A stretch of 64,000 nt of DNA from the NCBI RefSeq assembly GCF_902499335.1, contig NZ_CABVQK010000016.1, positions 62,001 to 126,000 on the forward strand, read 5' to 3'. This DNA comes from Burkholderia lata. GTDB lineage: Bacteria; Pseudomonadota; Gammaproteobacteria; Burkholderiales; Burkholderiaceae. Shown one piece after another: positions 16,574 through 25,576 of the stretch (positions within the stretch are counted from its first letter, which is position 1; each line of letters opens with the position of its first letter). Under the pieces are notes generated by a model that made no database searches, was not told where the DNA came from, and worked only from the letters and a program-made list of their open reading frames with translations. A program made the position numbers and the translations under genes.

Positions 16574-17695
16574 TCAATTGCCGGGCGCCAGGGCGTTGGC
16601 AAACCGGTTCGTATAACCGAGCGTACCGACACCGCCGATCGAATTGCACGTCGACGAGGCGGCGCCCGGCGGACAATCGACGTCACGGTCGAACGACCAG
16701 AAGTGGACACCCACGAGACCATTCTGTTTCACGAACTGCGCAACGGTGTCTGCATCCGCCGGTGTAAAGGTTTCGCCGGCCACGTCGTTGCCGCCGATCA
16801 TCGGCGTCAGCTCGATCTGGCTGTACGGTACACCCCAGTGATCGTGCAGGTTCATCGCCGCCTGGATCGCCGACTGTCCCATCTGGCAGGTGCCGTTCGC
16901 GACCACGCAGTTCCCCGCCCCGGCCGACCCGTAGTCCATCGTCATCAGGTCGATGGTGTAGTTCTTCAGGCCGTACGTCTGAATCGCCTGCATGACCCAG
17001 TCGCCATACACGTTGAAGCTGTCGGGGGCGCTGGCGCCCCAGGAGCTGGCCGTGGTCGCGCCCTGCTGGGAAGGAGCCAGTGTCGCCAGCGTAAAGCTGA
17101 AGCGCAGGCCGGGATAATTCTGCTGGGCAACTGCCACGCGCTGGACGAGATCGTTGATCACCTGTTGTGTCTGCCCGCCCTCGATATCGAAATCGATCCC
17201 GATCAGGTTGTTCGATGCATAACGATTGATGAAGGCCGTCATGCCGGCATCGGTCCCGCACGTGAACATGCCGGCCGCGCCGCCGGTGGAAATCACGTAA
17301 TTCACATTGGCCGCGGTGAAAAGCGGCACGTTGGCGGCCGCCATCGCGCCGCCGTCGACGCCCGCCCAGTTCTCGCTGCCGCATTCACCGGTCGCAAACG
17401 CGAGCGTCAGCGTACGTACACCGGTTGGCAGCACCGACAGCACCGGGCTCATCTGCCCCGTGACGTTCGACGAGATGACGTTCGTGTTCCAGTTCATCGA
17501 AATCGTCGCGTCCTTGTACGGGCTATAAACGAATGCCGGCGCCGTGCCGGTGGCCGTCCCGCCCGCCGCGGCAGCGCCGGTGCCGAAAGACGACCATGCC
17601 AACAGAAGCGCCAGCGCGCCTCTCAAGGTCGATCGCCGCATCATTCCGGATTGGTTCTTCTTCATTTTCATGCCCTCAATTCCGATCTGGTTCAT
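16574..17695 (-). CDS. Secreted GH18 chitinase
   Basis: This 373-residue protein has an N-terminal signal (LRGALALLLAWSSFGTGAAAA) and a GH18 catalytic barrel. The signature is complete in GIDFDIEGG, with Asp168, Asp170 and the proton donor Glu172. Later barrel strands include LMTMDYG (near 270) and HFWSFDRD (near 340), which carry the usual Met/Asp/Tyr and Trp of substrate binding. No separate chitin-binding domain is visible. The start at 17695 has AGGGGA upstream; an ATG at 17671 is possible. The nearby AA10 monooxygenase gene suggests a common role in breaking down chitin. Confidence 0.9.
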   Translation of the reverse strand: MNQIGIEGMKMKKNQSGMMRRSTLRGALALLLAWSSFGTGAAAAGGTATGTAPAFVYSPYKDATISMNWNTNVISSNVTGQMSPVLSVLPTGVRTLTLAFATGECGSENWAGVDGGAMAAANVPLFTAANVNYVISTGGAAGMFTCGTDAGMTAFINRYASNNLIGIDFDIEGGQTQQVINDLVQRVAVAQQNYPGLRFSFTLATLAPSQQGATTASSWGASAPDSFNVYGDWVMQAIQTYGLKNYTIDLMTMDYGSAGAGNCVVANGTCQMGQSAIQAAMNLHDHWGVPYSQIELTPMIGGNDVAGETFTPADADTVAQFVKQNGLVGVHFWSFDRDVDCPPGAASSTCNSIGGVGTLGYTNRFANALAPGN

Positions 17696-18206
17696 GGTTT
17701 CCCCTTTCGATTGACAAAGCTCCGCCCAGGTCGAATTCAAAAGAAATCAACCTTACAAATTGTCACTTGAAGACAAACTTCGATATTGATTATGTTTTTA
17801 TATCAACAACGGAAAACACCACGACTTCAGTCGATGCTGGTGAAGCCCGAGAGGGTGCGCCCGCCGCACGGTGGCGGATACCGGTATTTCGACGGCCGTT
17901 GTAGTGATGTTTCAGTCCGGCATCCGCGCTTCGATTTGTTATACTACATAATCATCCGGCATCAACCCTGGAATCGACTATTTCAATCAATGTCGAAACC
18001 CGAAATACTCATGCAATTGCATTGCGATATTGAAATTGTCGCCATTCGATAATTCAAACGGATATCTCGCAGCCATCTGGATTATTGTTCAAGGTGACGA
18101 AATTCAGGCGCTGCGATCGTGCTTCATTTTATTGGCGACCGACCCGCCATGACGTCGTGGTTGCCGTTCTCATCCTTGATGCATCCACCGAAACCGGAGG
18201 CAGATC
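17696..18206. other. A/T-rich divergent promoter region between chitinase and diguanylate cyclase
   Basis: The 511 bases are clearly lower in GC than the neighbours and carry no supportable gene. A -10-like TATACT stands at 17940-17945 on the plus strand. A small hairpin CGAC-TTCA-GTCG lies near 17823-17834. I looked for a cyclic-di-GMP riboswitch (GEMM) and did not recognise one. Confidence 0.4.
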
Positions 18207-19610
18207 ATGACCGTCAATGTCGCCGCCCAAGAGTCGGCCCGCACCGCCCAACTGGTCACCCGGATGTACGCGAGGTTATTGCTGGTCGGCTTCGCGCTGG
18301 TGCCTGCGTACCTGATCGCCTACCTGTACGTCTTCCAGGATCCATCGCTGAAATTCGAGAACCACGCCTTTCACGAACTGGCGATCGCGATCGCCACGCT
18401 CGAGGGCGCGTTCGTCACCTATGTCTGCTGGCGCTGCTATCGCCTGTCGGGTGAACCGTTGCTGCGCTGGCTCACGCTGGGCTTTCTGGGCTTTTCCCTC
18501 ATCTATGCGCTGCATGGCTTGTTCACCGGCATGGCGCATCACAATATCTGGCTGTTCCTGCTGTACGGGCCGGCGTCGCGCCTGGCCATGTCGATCCTGA
18601 TCCTTGTCGGGCAGCTCACCTACAGTCACAAGGCAGACAGCGCGGCAACCCGCGCCGATCCCCGCACCTGGTTACCCTGGCTCGCCCTGTTCGGGCTCGT
18701 CGACGCCGCGGTCGCCGTGATCGCCTTCTCGCCGGTGGCCGGCAACCCGTGGGTACGCCTGTCGATGGAGGGCGGCGCACTGCTGCTCTCGATCGTGAAC
18801 GTCGTTGCGCTGGTCGTGCGCCGCATCCGCTCGCCGCTGATGACGATCTACGGCATTTCGGTGACGTCGTTCGCGCTCTCCTCGCTCGCCTTCATCCTCG
18901 GGCGGCCGTGGAATCACATGTGGTGGCTGGCGCATGCAATTTTCGCGGCCGGCTTCTTCCTGCTCAGTTTCGGCGTGGTGCAGGCCTTTCATACGACCCG
19001 TTCGTTTTCGAAGATCTACAGCCAGGCAGAACTGTTTGCCCGGTTGAGGGAAGCGATGGCGAGGACGGAGCGCGCCCTGCAGGCACTTCAACGGACCAAC
19101 GAAAAGCTCGAGCACCTGGCGGCCACGGACCCGCTCACGGGCGCGACCAACCGGCGGCAATTCATCGAAAGCGTGGAAGCGGAAATCAACCGGGCCAAGC
19201 GCAATGGCGCGCCGTTCTCGTTGCTCGCGCTCGATCTCGACCACTTCAAGGCGATCAACGACAGTTACGGGCATCAGGCCGGCGATCAGGTGTTGCAACG
19301 CTTCGTCGACAAATGCGCCGATGCGATCCGGCCGTACGATGGCGTCGCGCGGGTGGGCGGGGAGGAATTCATGGTGCTGCTTCCGCAAGCCGCGCTGGAC
19401 ACCGCCCAGTCGATCGGCGAGCGCATCCGCGCGGCGGTCGCGGGCGCGCCGTTCGAAGCAGGCATCGGCGCACCGATCAAGGTCACCGTGAGTGTCGGCG
19501 CCTCCGAATTCGGCAGGGACGGCGAGACGATCGACGCGATCCTGCGCAAGGCGGACGAACGCCTGTACCGCGCGAAGCATCTCGGTCGCAACCAGGTGGT
19601 CGCCGGGTAG
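18207..19610 (+). CDS. Membrane diguanylate cyclase (GGDEF)
   Basis: This 467-residue protein has about seven hydrophobic segments in residues 20-260, then a coiled-coil linker (ARLREAMARTERALQALQRTNEKLEHLAATD) and a C-terminal GGDEF domain. The active motif is GGEEF at 384-388, and the inhibitory I-site RPYD at 375-378 is present, exactly five residues before it, so it should make cyclic-di-GMP with product inhibition. There is no EAL domain. The start codon follows GGAGG. It lies between the chitinase (divergent) and the AA10 gene (convergent), which raises the possibility that cyclic-di-GMP output is tied to surface or chitin growth. Confidence 0.92.
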   Translation: MTVNVAAQESARTAQLVTRMYARLLLVGFALVPAYLIAYLYVFQDPSLKFENHAFHELAIAIATLEGAFVTYVCWRCYRLSGEPLLRWLTLGFLGFSLIYALHGLFTGMAHHNIWLFLLYGPASRLAMSILILVGQLTYSHKADSAATRADPRTWLPWLALFGLVDAAVAVIAFSPVAGNPWVRLSMEGGALLLSIVNVVALVVRRIRSPLMTIYGISVTSFALSSLAFILGRPWNHMWWLAHAIFAAGFFLLSFGVVQAFHTTRSFSKIYSQAELFARLREAMARTERALQALQRTNEKLEHLAATDPLTGATNRRQFIESVEAEINRAKRNGAPFSLLALDLDHFKAINDSYGHQAGDQVLQRFVDKCADAIRPYDGVARVGGEEFMVLLPQAALDTAQSIGERIRAAVAGAPFEAGIGAPIKVTVSVGASEFGRDGETIDAILRKADERLYRAKHLGRNQVVAG

Positions 19611-19664
19611 CCGGCTGCCGTGTCAGTGCCGTCCGCCGCGCCGCCGGCGGGCGTTCTTCAATTC

Positions 19665-19695
19665 ATGACGCCCCGGCCATCGCCGGGCGCGTCAT
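19665..19695. terminator. Bidirectional terminator hairpin
   Basis: ATGACG-CCCCGGC pairs with GCCGGGCG-CGTCAT across a four-base loop with one bulged base. It lies between the converging diguanylate cyclase and AA10 genes, 55 and 13 bases from their stops. No strong T-run is seen on either strand. Confidence 0.6.
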
Positions 19696-19707
19696 GTCGC
19701 AGCAGTA

Positions 19708-20418
19708 TCAGAACGGGCTGCGTGTCGTATCGCCATTGGTGAACGTCGCGTCGACGACCTGATAGAACGCCATCGCCGTATCCGCGACTTCCCAGACCGC
19801 AAGGATGACGTGGTAGCCGCTACGCACCGGCAGCCGGCATTGGTGAATGGTCGGCTGCTGCGGCACCAGGTTCGCGTTCGGGTCCCAGTATGGCTGGCCG
19901 GGATTCTGGATCGTGCAGAACGGCGTGGGCTCGAACTGCGCGCGCGTCAGCTTTTCCGACGGGTTCCAGTCGGCGCGTGTAATGAAGTAGTTCCAGCGAC
20001 GCGTCTTGTGGACCGCGCTGAATTCCCATTTGAAATTCTGCAATGCGCCCGGACGTAACGGGATCTTCTGCCAGCGGCTCGGCGACTGCTCGTTCAGCAC
20101 GGGCAGCGGGCCATTCGTGCTGGCGCCGGCGATTTCACCGTCCGCTGGCGGTGCGGCATTCTTCGCGTCGGCCGGCGCGAACGGATCGGACAGGCCGCTT
20201 TGCGTCGCAGGGAAGAACTTGCCGTTCTCCATCGCGTTCGCGTGCCAGGCGTCGACCGGGCAGTTCGGATTCTGGCCTTGCGTGCACAGCACGATGCGCG
20301 AAGGCGGTTCGGTCAAACGACCGTGCGCGTGAGCACCGGCCGCCGCGACCAGCAGTGCCACGCCGGCCAACGAGCATGGCATCACGGAAGCAACGTATCT
20401 GCGGATGATCTTTTTCAT
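19708..20418 (-). CDS. AA10 lytic polysaccharide monooxygenase (chitin-binding protein)
   Basis: This 236-residue secreted protein has a signal peptide ending AGAHA, so the mature chain begins with His32 (HGRLTEPPSR). His32 and His137 (FSAVHKTRRWNYF) form the copper histidine brace of AA10 enzymes, and the C-terminal GYHVILAVWEVADTAMAFYQVVD carries the usual axial aromatic residue. It is a single-domain enzyme without extra binding modules. It should cleave crystalline chitin oxidatively and help the GH18 chitinase encoded about 2 kb away. A long A/T-rich leader lies upstream. Confidence 0.92.
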   Translation of the reverse strand: MKKIIRRYVASVMPCSLAGVALLVAAAGAHAHGRLTEPPSRIVLCTQGQNPNCPVDAWHANAMENGKFFPATQSGLSDPFAPADAKNAAPPADGEIAGASTNGPLPVLNEQSPSRWQKIPLRPGALQNFKWEFSAVHKTRRWNYFITRADWNPSEKLTRAQFEPTPFCTIQNPGQPYWDPNANLVPQQPTIHQCRLPVRSGYHVILAVWEVADTAMAFYQVVDATFTNGDTTRSPF

Positions 20419-21000
20419 GAGCCCTCATGACATTGATGTCGGAACGGAGATGCGCACTTCGAGCCTCCCGCAAGATCCCTGGCAGGGATTCCTGCCGACA
20501 CGTCGTCGCGCACACTGATCGGCAAAAGCGGCGGTCAAATGAAACCGTGGCGGGCGATGATTGATCGCCACGCTTCCTGACAAATCACTTTCACCGAACC
20601 GAACCTTATCCGCAAAAATCGGAAAAATAAACGTCCCGCATTGATAGTTTTTTAATTTTAATCAAATTCGCGAATCATTTTCCATTTCAACCCGATTTTG
20701 ACTCGACTTAAATTGCGGCATTGAATAAACCGCCAATTCATTTAAAACACCGTTAGCGATCGTTCGGCAGGCGGTTTTGCGTTTCGGGGCTCGTTTTCGA
20801 ATATTGCGACGGGGCGTGGACGGATTGCAGAGAACCTGGGCGAACCACCCCGCCAGCCGTCACTTCAGGCGCGGCATTTCTCTCGCCAGGCCTCATCATT
20901 CCGTTCGTGTGCCGAACGCTTCCGGATTTTCATCTGATCCGCCGAGCGTGATGCCCGACAGATTCACCGCTGGCCCTGAGCGTCTTCGCTAACGAATTCT
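20419..21000. other. A/T-rich region upstream of the AA10 gene
   Basis: These 582 bases lie between the end of the LysR gene and the start of the AA10 gene. The part 20570-20760 is markedly A/T-rich for this genome and holds a ten-base palindrome ATTCGCGAAT at 20666-20675, about 250 bases before the AA10 start. It is probably the regulatory region of the AA10 gene. I see no convincing gene. Confidence 0.4.
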
Positions 21001-22038
21001 TCAGGCAGCCAATCCCGTCGACGAAGCAACCGTGAGATCCTGGTTGAACCGGGTCATGCAGTTCAGGTCAAGTGCGCGTATCTGCTCGGTCATGAAATCG
21101 ACGAAGGTGCGAATGCGCGTCGGAAGATGTTGCCGGCTGAGATAGCAGATATAGTGGCCGCGATCTTCCGGCACATGCTTCGCCAGCGCGACGACCAGCT
21201 CGTTCGAGGCGAGATGGTCGCGAATCTGATAGCCCGCCATCTGTGCAATACCCGCCCCATTCAGAACCGCCTGCAATACCAGATCGGCGTCATTGAACGT
21301 GAGGCGTGAGGCCGGCAGGTACTTTTGTACTCGGCCATCGACGTTGAATTCCCATTCGAAGATGCGGCCGCTCGCAAAACGGAAGTTGATGCACGCGTGC
21401 CGGTCGAGCTCCTCCAGGCTCTGCGGGAGCCCGTGCCTCGCCACGTAAGACGGTGCCGCGCAAAGCGCCATCTGCATTGGAATCAGTTGCCGCGCAATGA
21501 TGCTGGAGTCCTCGATGCGGCCATTGCGAAACGCCACGTCGATCCGTTCCGACACCAGGTCGATCGGCCGGTCGTCGAGCAGCAGATCGAAGACGATGTC
21601 GGGGTATGCCTGTGCAAACGTTTCCAGCAACGGCGCAACGATTTTCCGGCCGAATCCCACCGCCGAGCTGATCCGGATCAGGCCGCGCGGCGGCCCCTGC
21701 CGCAGTTCCAGCATGTCGTTCATGGCCTCGACGATCTGCGCGACGCCCTGGTGGCAGTTCTCGAAGAATCGCTGGCCTTCGCACGTCAGTTCGGTCATGC
21801 GCGTGGTCCGCTGGAACAGCCGCGTACTCAACTGCGCCTCGAGCTTCTGGACGTTCCGGCTCACGGCAGGCCGGCCGACGCCGAGAAGCTCGGCGGCCTT
21901 GGTAAAACTGCCCTCGCTCGCCACCGCGACGAACGCAAGGATGCCCGCGTAGCTCGCACCGAAGCTCGCCGAGAGTGCATCGGCACGACCGGCCAGGTCG
22001 CGACGAACACCGTGCTCCGCTGTATCCGATTGATTCAT
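21001..22038 (-). CDS. LysR-family transcriptional regulator
   Basis: This 345-residue regulator has an N-terminal winged helix-turn-helix (FVAVASEGSFTKAAELLGVGRPAVSRNVQKLEAQLSTRLFQRTTR, residues about 35-80) and a C-terminal type 2 periplasmic-binding fold for an effector, with CAAPSYVARHGLPQSLEEL and INFRFASG typical of the CrgA/PA-type subgroup. The N-terminal extension before the domain is longer than usual. ATG 22038 is preferred for its purine-rich upstream; 22056 is also possible. It lies 82 bases downstream of the NmrA-like reductase gene on the same strand. Confidence 0.87.
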   Translation of the reverse strand: MNQSDTAEHGVRRDLAGRADALSASFGASYAGILAFVAVASEGSFTKAAELLGVGRPAVSRNVQKLEAQLSTRLFQRTTRMTELTCEGQRFFENCHQGVAQIVEAMNDMLELRQGPPRGLIRISSAVGFGRKIVAPLLETFAQAYPDIVFDLLLDDRPIDLVSERIDVAFRNGRIEDSSIIARQLIPMQMALCAAPSYVARHGLPQSLEELDRHACINFRFASGRIFEWEFNVDGRVQKYLPASRLTFNDADLVLQAVLNGAGIAQMAGYQIRDHLASNELVVALAKHVPEDRGHYICYLSRQHLPTRIRTFVDFMTEQIRALDLNCMTRFNQDLTVASSTGLAA

Positions 22039-22120
22039 TTCCGCTTCCCCAGACATGTCGCTCGCTCCGGTTGCCCGTCGCCGGCCTGCGCCGGCGAACC
22101 GCTGCACGTGCGAACGCGAC

Positions 22121-22864
22121 TCAGCTTCGTGCGAGCCACTGGTCGAGACCGATACGGCCGAGCCGCGCGTCGCCGAGCGGCACCAGCGATTTCTCCTCGA
22201 CGCGGCCGCCGTAGTAACGGGCGTCGCGATCGGTCACGACCGTACGCGTATCGCCGACCGACTTCAGATACCGCGCGACGATCTCCGCGAACGGCGCGCG
22301 GTCCGGGCCCGCGATCTCGACCGTGCCGTTCTGCGGCCCGGCGAGCGCGACCTGCGCGACGAGTGCCGACACGTCTTCCGCGGCGATCGGCTGAAACAGG
22401 CCGTCGCCGATGCGGACCGTGCCGTCTTGCGTGCCGAAATCCGCGATGCCGCCGATGAATTCCATGAACTGCGTCGCACGCACGATCGTGTACGGCACGC
22501 CGGCTGCTTCGATCGCCTGTTCCTGCGCGACCTTGGCCAGGAAATAGCCGTTCTCCGGCATCCGGTCGCAGCCGACGATCGACAGCGCGACGTGATGGCG
22601 CACGCCCGCGGCCACTTCGGCCTTGCCGAGATTGCGTGCCGACGTGCGGAAGAAGTCCAGTACCGCCTGCGGTTCCCACGACGGCGCATTCGCCACGTCC
22701 ACGACGACGTCCGCGCCCGTCAATGCGTCGGTCAGGCCTTCGCCCGTGATGGTATTGACGCCGGTGCGCGGCGACGCGGCCAGCGCCTGGTGGCCGGCTT
22801 CGCCGAGCAGCGTGACGACACGCGAGCCGATGAGGCCCGAACCACCGATGACAACGATCTTCAT
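22121..22864 (-). CDS. NmrA-like NAD(P)-binding oxidoreductase (atypical SDR)
   Basis: The 247-residue protein starts with a Rossmann nucleotide site MKIVVIGGSGLIGSRVV (GGSGLIG at 7-13) and continues as an NmrA/atypical SDR: VDVANAPSWE, VALSIVGCDRMPENGYFLAKVAQEQAIEAAGVPYTIVRATQFMEF (spread over about 105-150). It may be a quinone/NADPH oxidoreductase or redox sensor. AGGAGA lies seven bases before the ATG. It is divergent from a MocR regulator gene and is its likely target. Confidence 0.85.
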   Translation of the reverse strand: MKIVVIGGSGLIGSRVVTLLGEAGHQALAASPRTGVNTITGEGLTDALTGADVVVDVANAPSWEPQAVLDFFRTSARNLGKAEVAAGVRHHVALSIVGCDRMPENGYFLAKVAQEQAIEAAGVPYTIVRATQFMEFIGGIADFGTQDGTVRIGDGLFQPIAAEDVSALVAQVALAGPQNGTVEIAGPDRAPFAEIVARYLKSVGDTRTVVTDRDARYYGGRVEEKSLVPLGDARLGRIGLDQWLARS

Positions 22865-23059
22865 CGCAAAATCTCCTGACGATTGGGTGTGACGGGAATG
22901 CGAGGCCGACGTGAAGGGTACCGGATCCGATGGAGGCAGCGATGGCCGTCGCATCACGTGGCGCAATTGTGGAAGAATCATGTCCTATCCATAAGTGCCA
23001 AGAATCGTCGATCGGACTGGTCCATGCCCTGTCCGCTCTCCGTGACCCACGAGACCGTG
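22865..23059. promoter_or_regulatory. Divergent promoter between NmrA-like reductase and MocR regulator
   Basis: The 195 bases separate two divergent genes, the classical layout for a regulator and its target. An interrupted inverted element GGAC-TG-GTCC lies at 23014-23023, directly before a possible ATG of the regulator at 23024. It could be an autoregulatory site. Confidence 0.35.
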
Positions 23060-24580
23060 ATGCCTGAGCAAACGCCCCCACTGACCATCGAGATCGACCG
23101 GCAGCAACAGTTGCCGATCTATCTGCAGATTTGCGAGCGGTTCAGAACCGCGATCGCCGCGGGCCATCTGCGTCCCGGCGACCGCGTGCCCGCATTGCGC
23201 GGCCTCGCGACGCAACTGAACACGGCGCGCGGCACCGTCGAACAGGCTTACACGATCCTGGTCGACGAGGGATACCTGCAAATGCGCGGCGCGGCAGGCA
23301 CGTTCGTATCGCCGTCCCTGCCGAAATCGGTGACGCGGCCGATGCCCGCACGTGCCGACGCACCGGCACGGCACGCCGAACAGGCGGATCCGCATCGGGC
23401 GTCGGCCGCACCGGGCGACAACCCGCCGCCGCTGCGTCCACAGCCGATCGCCGTCGCGCTGAGCGGCGAGCCGCGCCCGCTGCAACCGGGCCTCCCTGCG
23501 CTCGATGCGTTTCCACGCAAGGTCTGGCACCGGCTCGTGTCGCTGCGCGCGCGCAGCAGCGAACGCGCACTGCTGGGCTACCCGAATCCGGCCGGCTACC
23601 GGCCCCTGCGCGAACACATCGCGACCTATCTGGCGCTGTCGCGCGGCGTGACCTGCATGCCGGAACAGGTATTCATCACCGGCGGCTACCGCGCCACGCT
23701 GGAACTCGTGCTGCGCAGCCTCGCACGTCCGAACGACCGCGTGTGGTTCGAGGATCCCGGTTATCTGCTCGCGCGCAGTTTCCTGTCCGAGACCGGCGTG
23801 CAACTCGTTCCGGTGCCGGTGGACACCGAAGGGATCGACGTCGAGCGCGGCATGCAGCTGGACCCGCAGGCACGCTTCGCGATGGTGACGCCGTCGCACC
23901 AGAGCCCGCTCGGGCATACGCTGTCGCTGTCCCGCCGCATTGCGCTGCTGGATTGGGCCGCCAAGACGTCCGGGTGGATCGTCGAGGACGACTACGACAG
24001 CGAGTTTCGTTATCTCGGCCGCCCGCTGCCCGCGTTGAAGAGTCTCGACCGGCGGGATCACGTGATCTATTGCAGCACCTTCAGCAAGGCGATGTACCCC
24101 GGCTTGCGGCTCGCCTACGCGGTCGTGCCGGAGCGCGCGGTGGAGCGTGTCGAACGCGTCGCATGCAGCATGAATGCCGGATCGCCGACGCTCCTGCAGG
24201 CGGCCCTGGCCGACTTCATCGAACAGGGGCACTTTGCCCGGCATTTGAAGCGGATGCGCGCGCTGTACTTTGAGCGCCGCACGCTGATCGTGCACGCGTT
24301 GCGGCAGGCGTTCGGCGAGCGGCTGATCGTCGAATTGCCGGTGGGCGGTATCCAGTTCGCGGTGCAGTTCACCGACGGGCCCGACGGACCGGTCGACGAC
24401 GTCGCCGTCGCCGCACGCGCACGCGACGCGGGCCTCGCGGTCCTGCCGCTGTCGATCTGGTACGCGAACAGCCACACGCAGCAAACGCCGCGCGGCCTCG
24501 TCATCGGGTTCGCGAACATCGCCGACGCGGACGAAGCGCAACGTCACGCACGAACGTTGCGCGCCTGCCTGGGCCGCTGA
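23060..24580 (+). CDS. MocR/PdxR-type regulator (GntR helix-turn-helix fused to aminotransferase fold)
   Basis: This 506-residue protein is of the MocR group: an N-terminal GntR winged helix (LPIYLQICERFRTAIAAGHLRPGDRVPALRGLATQLNTARGTVEQAYTILVDEGYL, residues 18-73) and a fold-type I aminotransferase domain. The PLP residues are present: the aspartate pair region VEDDYDSEFRY at 308-318 and Lys343 in STFSKAMYPGLR. Such proteins sense PLP adducts with amines. The start is uncertain (23024, 23060 or an internal GTG); none has a strong ribosome site. It is divergent from the NmrA-like gene. Confidence 0.88.
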   Translation: MPEQTPPLTIEIDRQQQLPIYLQICERFRTAIAAGHLRPGDRVPALRGLATQLNTARGTVEQAYTILVDEGYLQMRGAAGTFVSPSLPKSVTRPMPARADAPARHAEQADPHRASAAPGDNPPPLRPQPIAVALSGEPRPLQPGLPALDAFPRKVWHRLVSLRARSSERALLGYPNPAGYRPLREHIATYLALSRGVTCMPEQVFITGGYRATLELVLRSLARPNDRVWFEDPGYLLARSFLSETGVQLVPVPVDTEGIDVERGMQLDPQARFAMVTPSHQSPLGHTLSLSRRIALLDWAAKTSGWIVEDDYDSEFRYLGRPLPALKSLDRRDHVIYCSTFSKAMYPGLRLAYAVVPERAVERVERVACSMNAGSPTLLQAALADFIEQGHFARHLKRMRALYFERRTLIVHALRQAFGERLIVELPVGGIQFAVQFTDGPDGPVDDVAVAARARDAGLAVLPLSIWYANSHTQQTPRGLVIGFANIADADEAQRHARTLRACLGR

Positions 24581-24881
24581 CGCACGGCTCGCGCCGGCCG
24601 GGTGTCGCGTCACGATCCCGATTGGTGTCCGACGGGAAACATTGAATCGCCCCGGGCGGCCATACCGTCGCCATCTGCGCGCCTCTAGCATGGAAGCGTC
24701 TTGCTCCGTAGAGCCACCACGGATCGGGCTGCACCGGAGGATCGCCGCGTTCCGCATGCGATCGTTCGCGCCGCCCGTCCTTGAAGACGAAATCCACCCC
24801 GGGCCGCGCAACCCCATTCGCCACACGCTTCGACACATGCATGACCGGGAATCGAAGCGGCGCCGCATTCGAGCACGCATC
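24581..24881. other. Intergenic region before the Ohr gene
   Basis: The 301 bases follow the MocR gene and precede the Ohr gene on the same strand. I see no gene, repeat or clear operator. The open frame of the Ohr gene extends into it but without family-like sequence. Confidence 0.35.
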
Positions 24882-25382
24882 ATGAACGCCCCTAAGCTCC
24901 AGGCCCCTCCGCTCTCCCTTCTCGACCGGTATCGGGGCCACGCGTTTCAGCCGCTCCACACGGCGCGCGTCACCGTGTCCGGCGGCGAAACAGGCCACGG
25001 CCGTGCATCGGGCATCGTGCGATCCGACGACGGGTGTCTGATCCTCGATCTGCGGTTGCCCACCGAACTTGGCGGCCCGGGCGGCGGCACCAATCCCGAA
25101 CAGCTTTTTGCAGCCGGCTATGCCGCGTGTTTTCACGGTGCCCTGAGCCTGCTCGCGCAACGCGAGAACATCGACATCCGGCAAGCGACCGTGGCGGCCG
25201 AAGTGTCGTTCGGCCGAGATCCCGTCGATGGCGGATATGCGCTGATTGCCAACGTCACCGTCCGCATGCCGGGTGTGGAGCGAGACGTCGCGGAACGTCT
25301 TGTGCGCGACACGGAGCGCCTGTGCCCTTATACGAAGATGGCCCGGCAAGGAATCTGCAGTGTCGTCGTCGTGTCGGCGTGA
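24882..25382 (+). CDS. Organic hydroperoxide resistance protein (Ohr/OsmC family)
   Basis: The 166-residue protein belongs to the Ohr/OsmC family of thiol peroxidases that reduce organic hydroperoxides using lipoyl or dihydrolipoamide donors. Both catalytic cysteines are in place: Cys83 in YAACFHGALSL and Cys148 in RLCPYTKMA. The NPEQLFAAGYAACF motif and the C-terminal strand VVVVSA fit Ohr. It is a little longer than typical Ohr (about 140) by an N-terminal stretch (KLQAPPLSLLDRYRGHAF). It lies upstream of a broken AhpD-like gene, so this may have been a small peroxide-defence group. Confidence 0.88.
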   Translation: MNAPKLQAPPLSLLDRYRGHAFQPLHTARVTVSGGETGHGRASGIVRSDDGCLILDLRLPTELGGPGGGTNPEQLFAAGYAACFHGALSLLAQRENIDIRQATVAAEVSFGRDPVDGGYALIANVTVRMPGVERDVAERLVRDTERLCPYTKMARQGICSVVVVSA

Positions 25383-25576
25383 CGCAACGTCAACGGTGTG
25401 CCGACGCACCGACGCATCCGCCGGGCGATTGGTGCCGAAGCGGCAACAGAGTGCGCACGCTCCCGGCACTACTGACCTGTGAGGCCCGCGCTTACGATGA
25501 TCGCCAGGCAGGTCCCGCAATGAATCGGCATGTGCCGGGCCAGCGGCACTGCTTCCACCGATCAGGAGAACGGATC

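Noticed and set aside
17696..18206. Possible cyclic-di-GMP riboswitch between the chitinase and diguanylate cyclase genes
   Set aside because: I looked for the conserved GEMM core and tetraloop receptor sequence on both strands and could not find a convincing match.
20777..20992. Open frame of 71 codons between the AA10 and LysR genes
   Set aside because: No ribosome site, arginine-rich composition and no family-like sequence.
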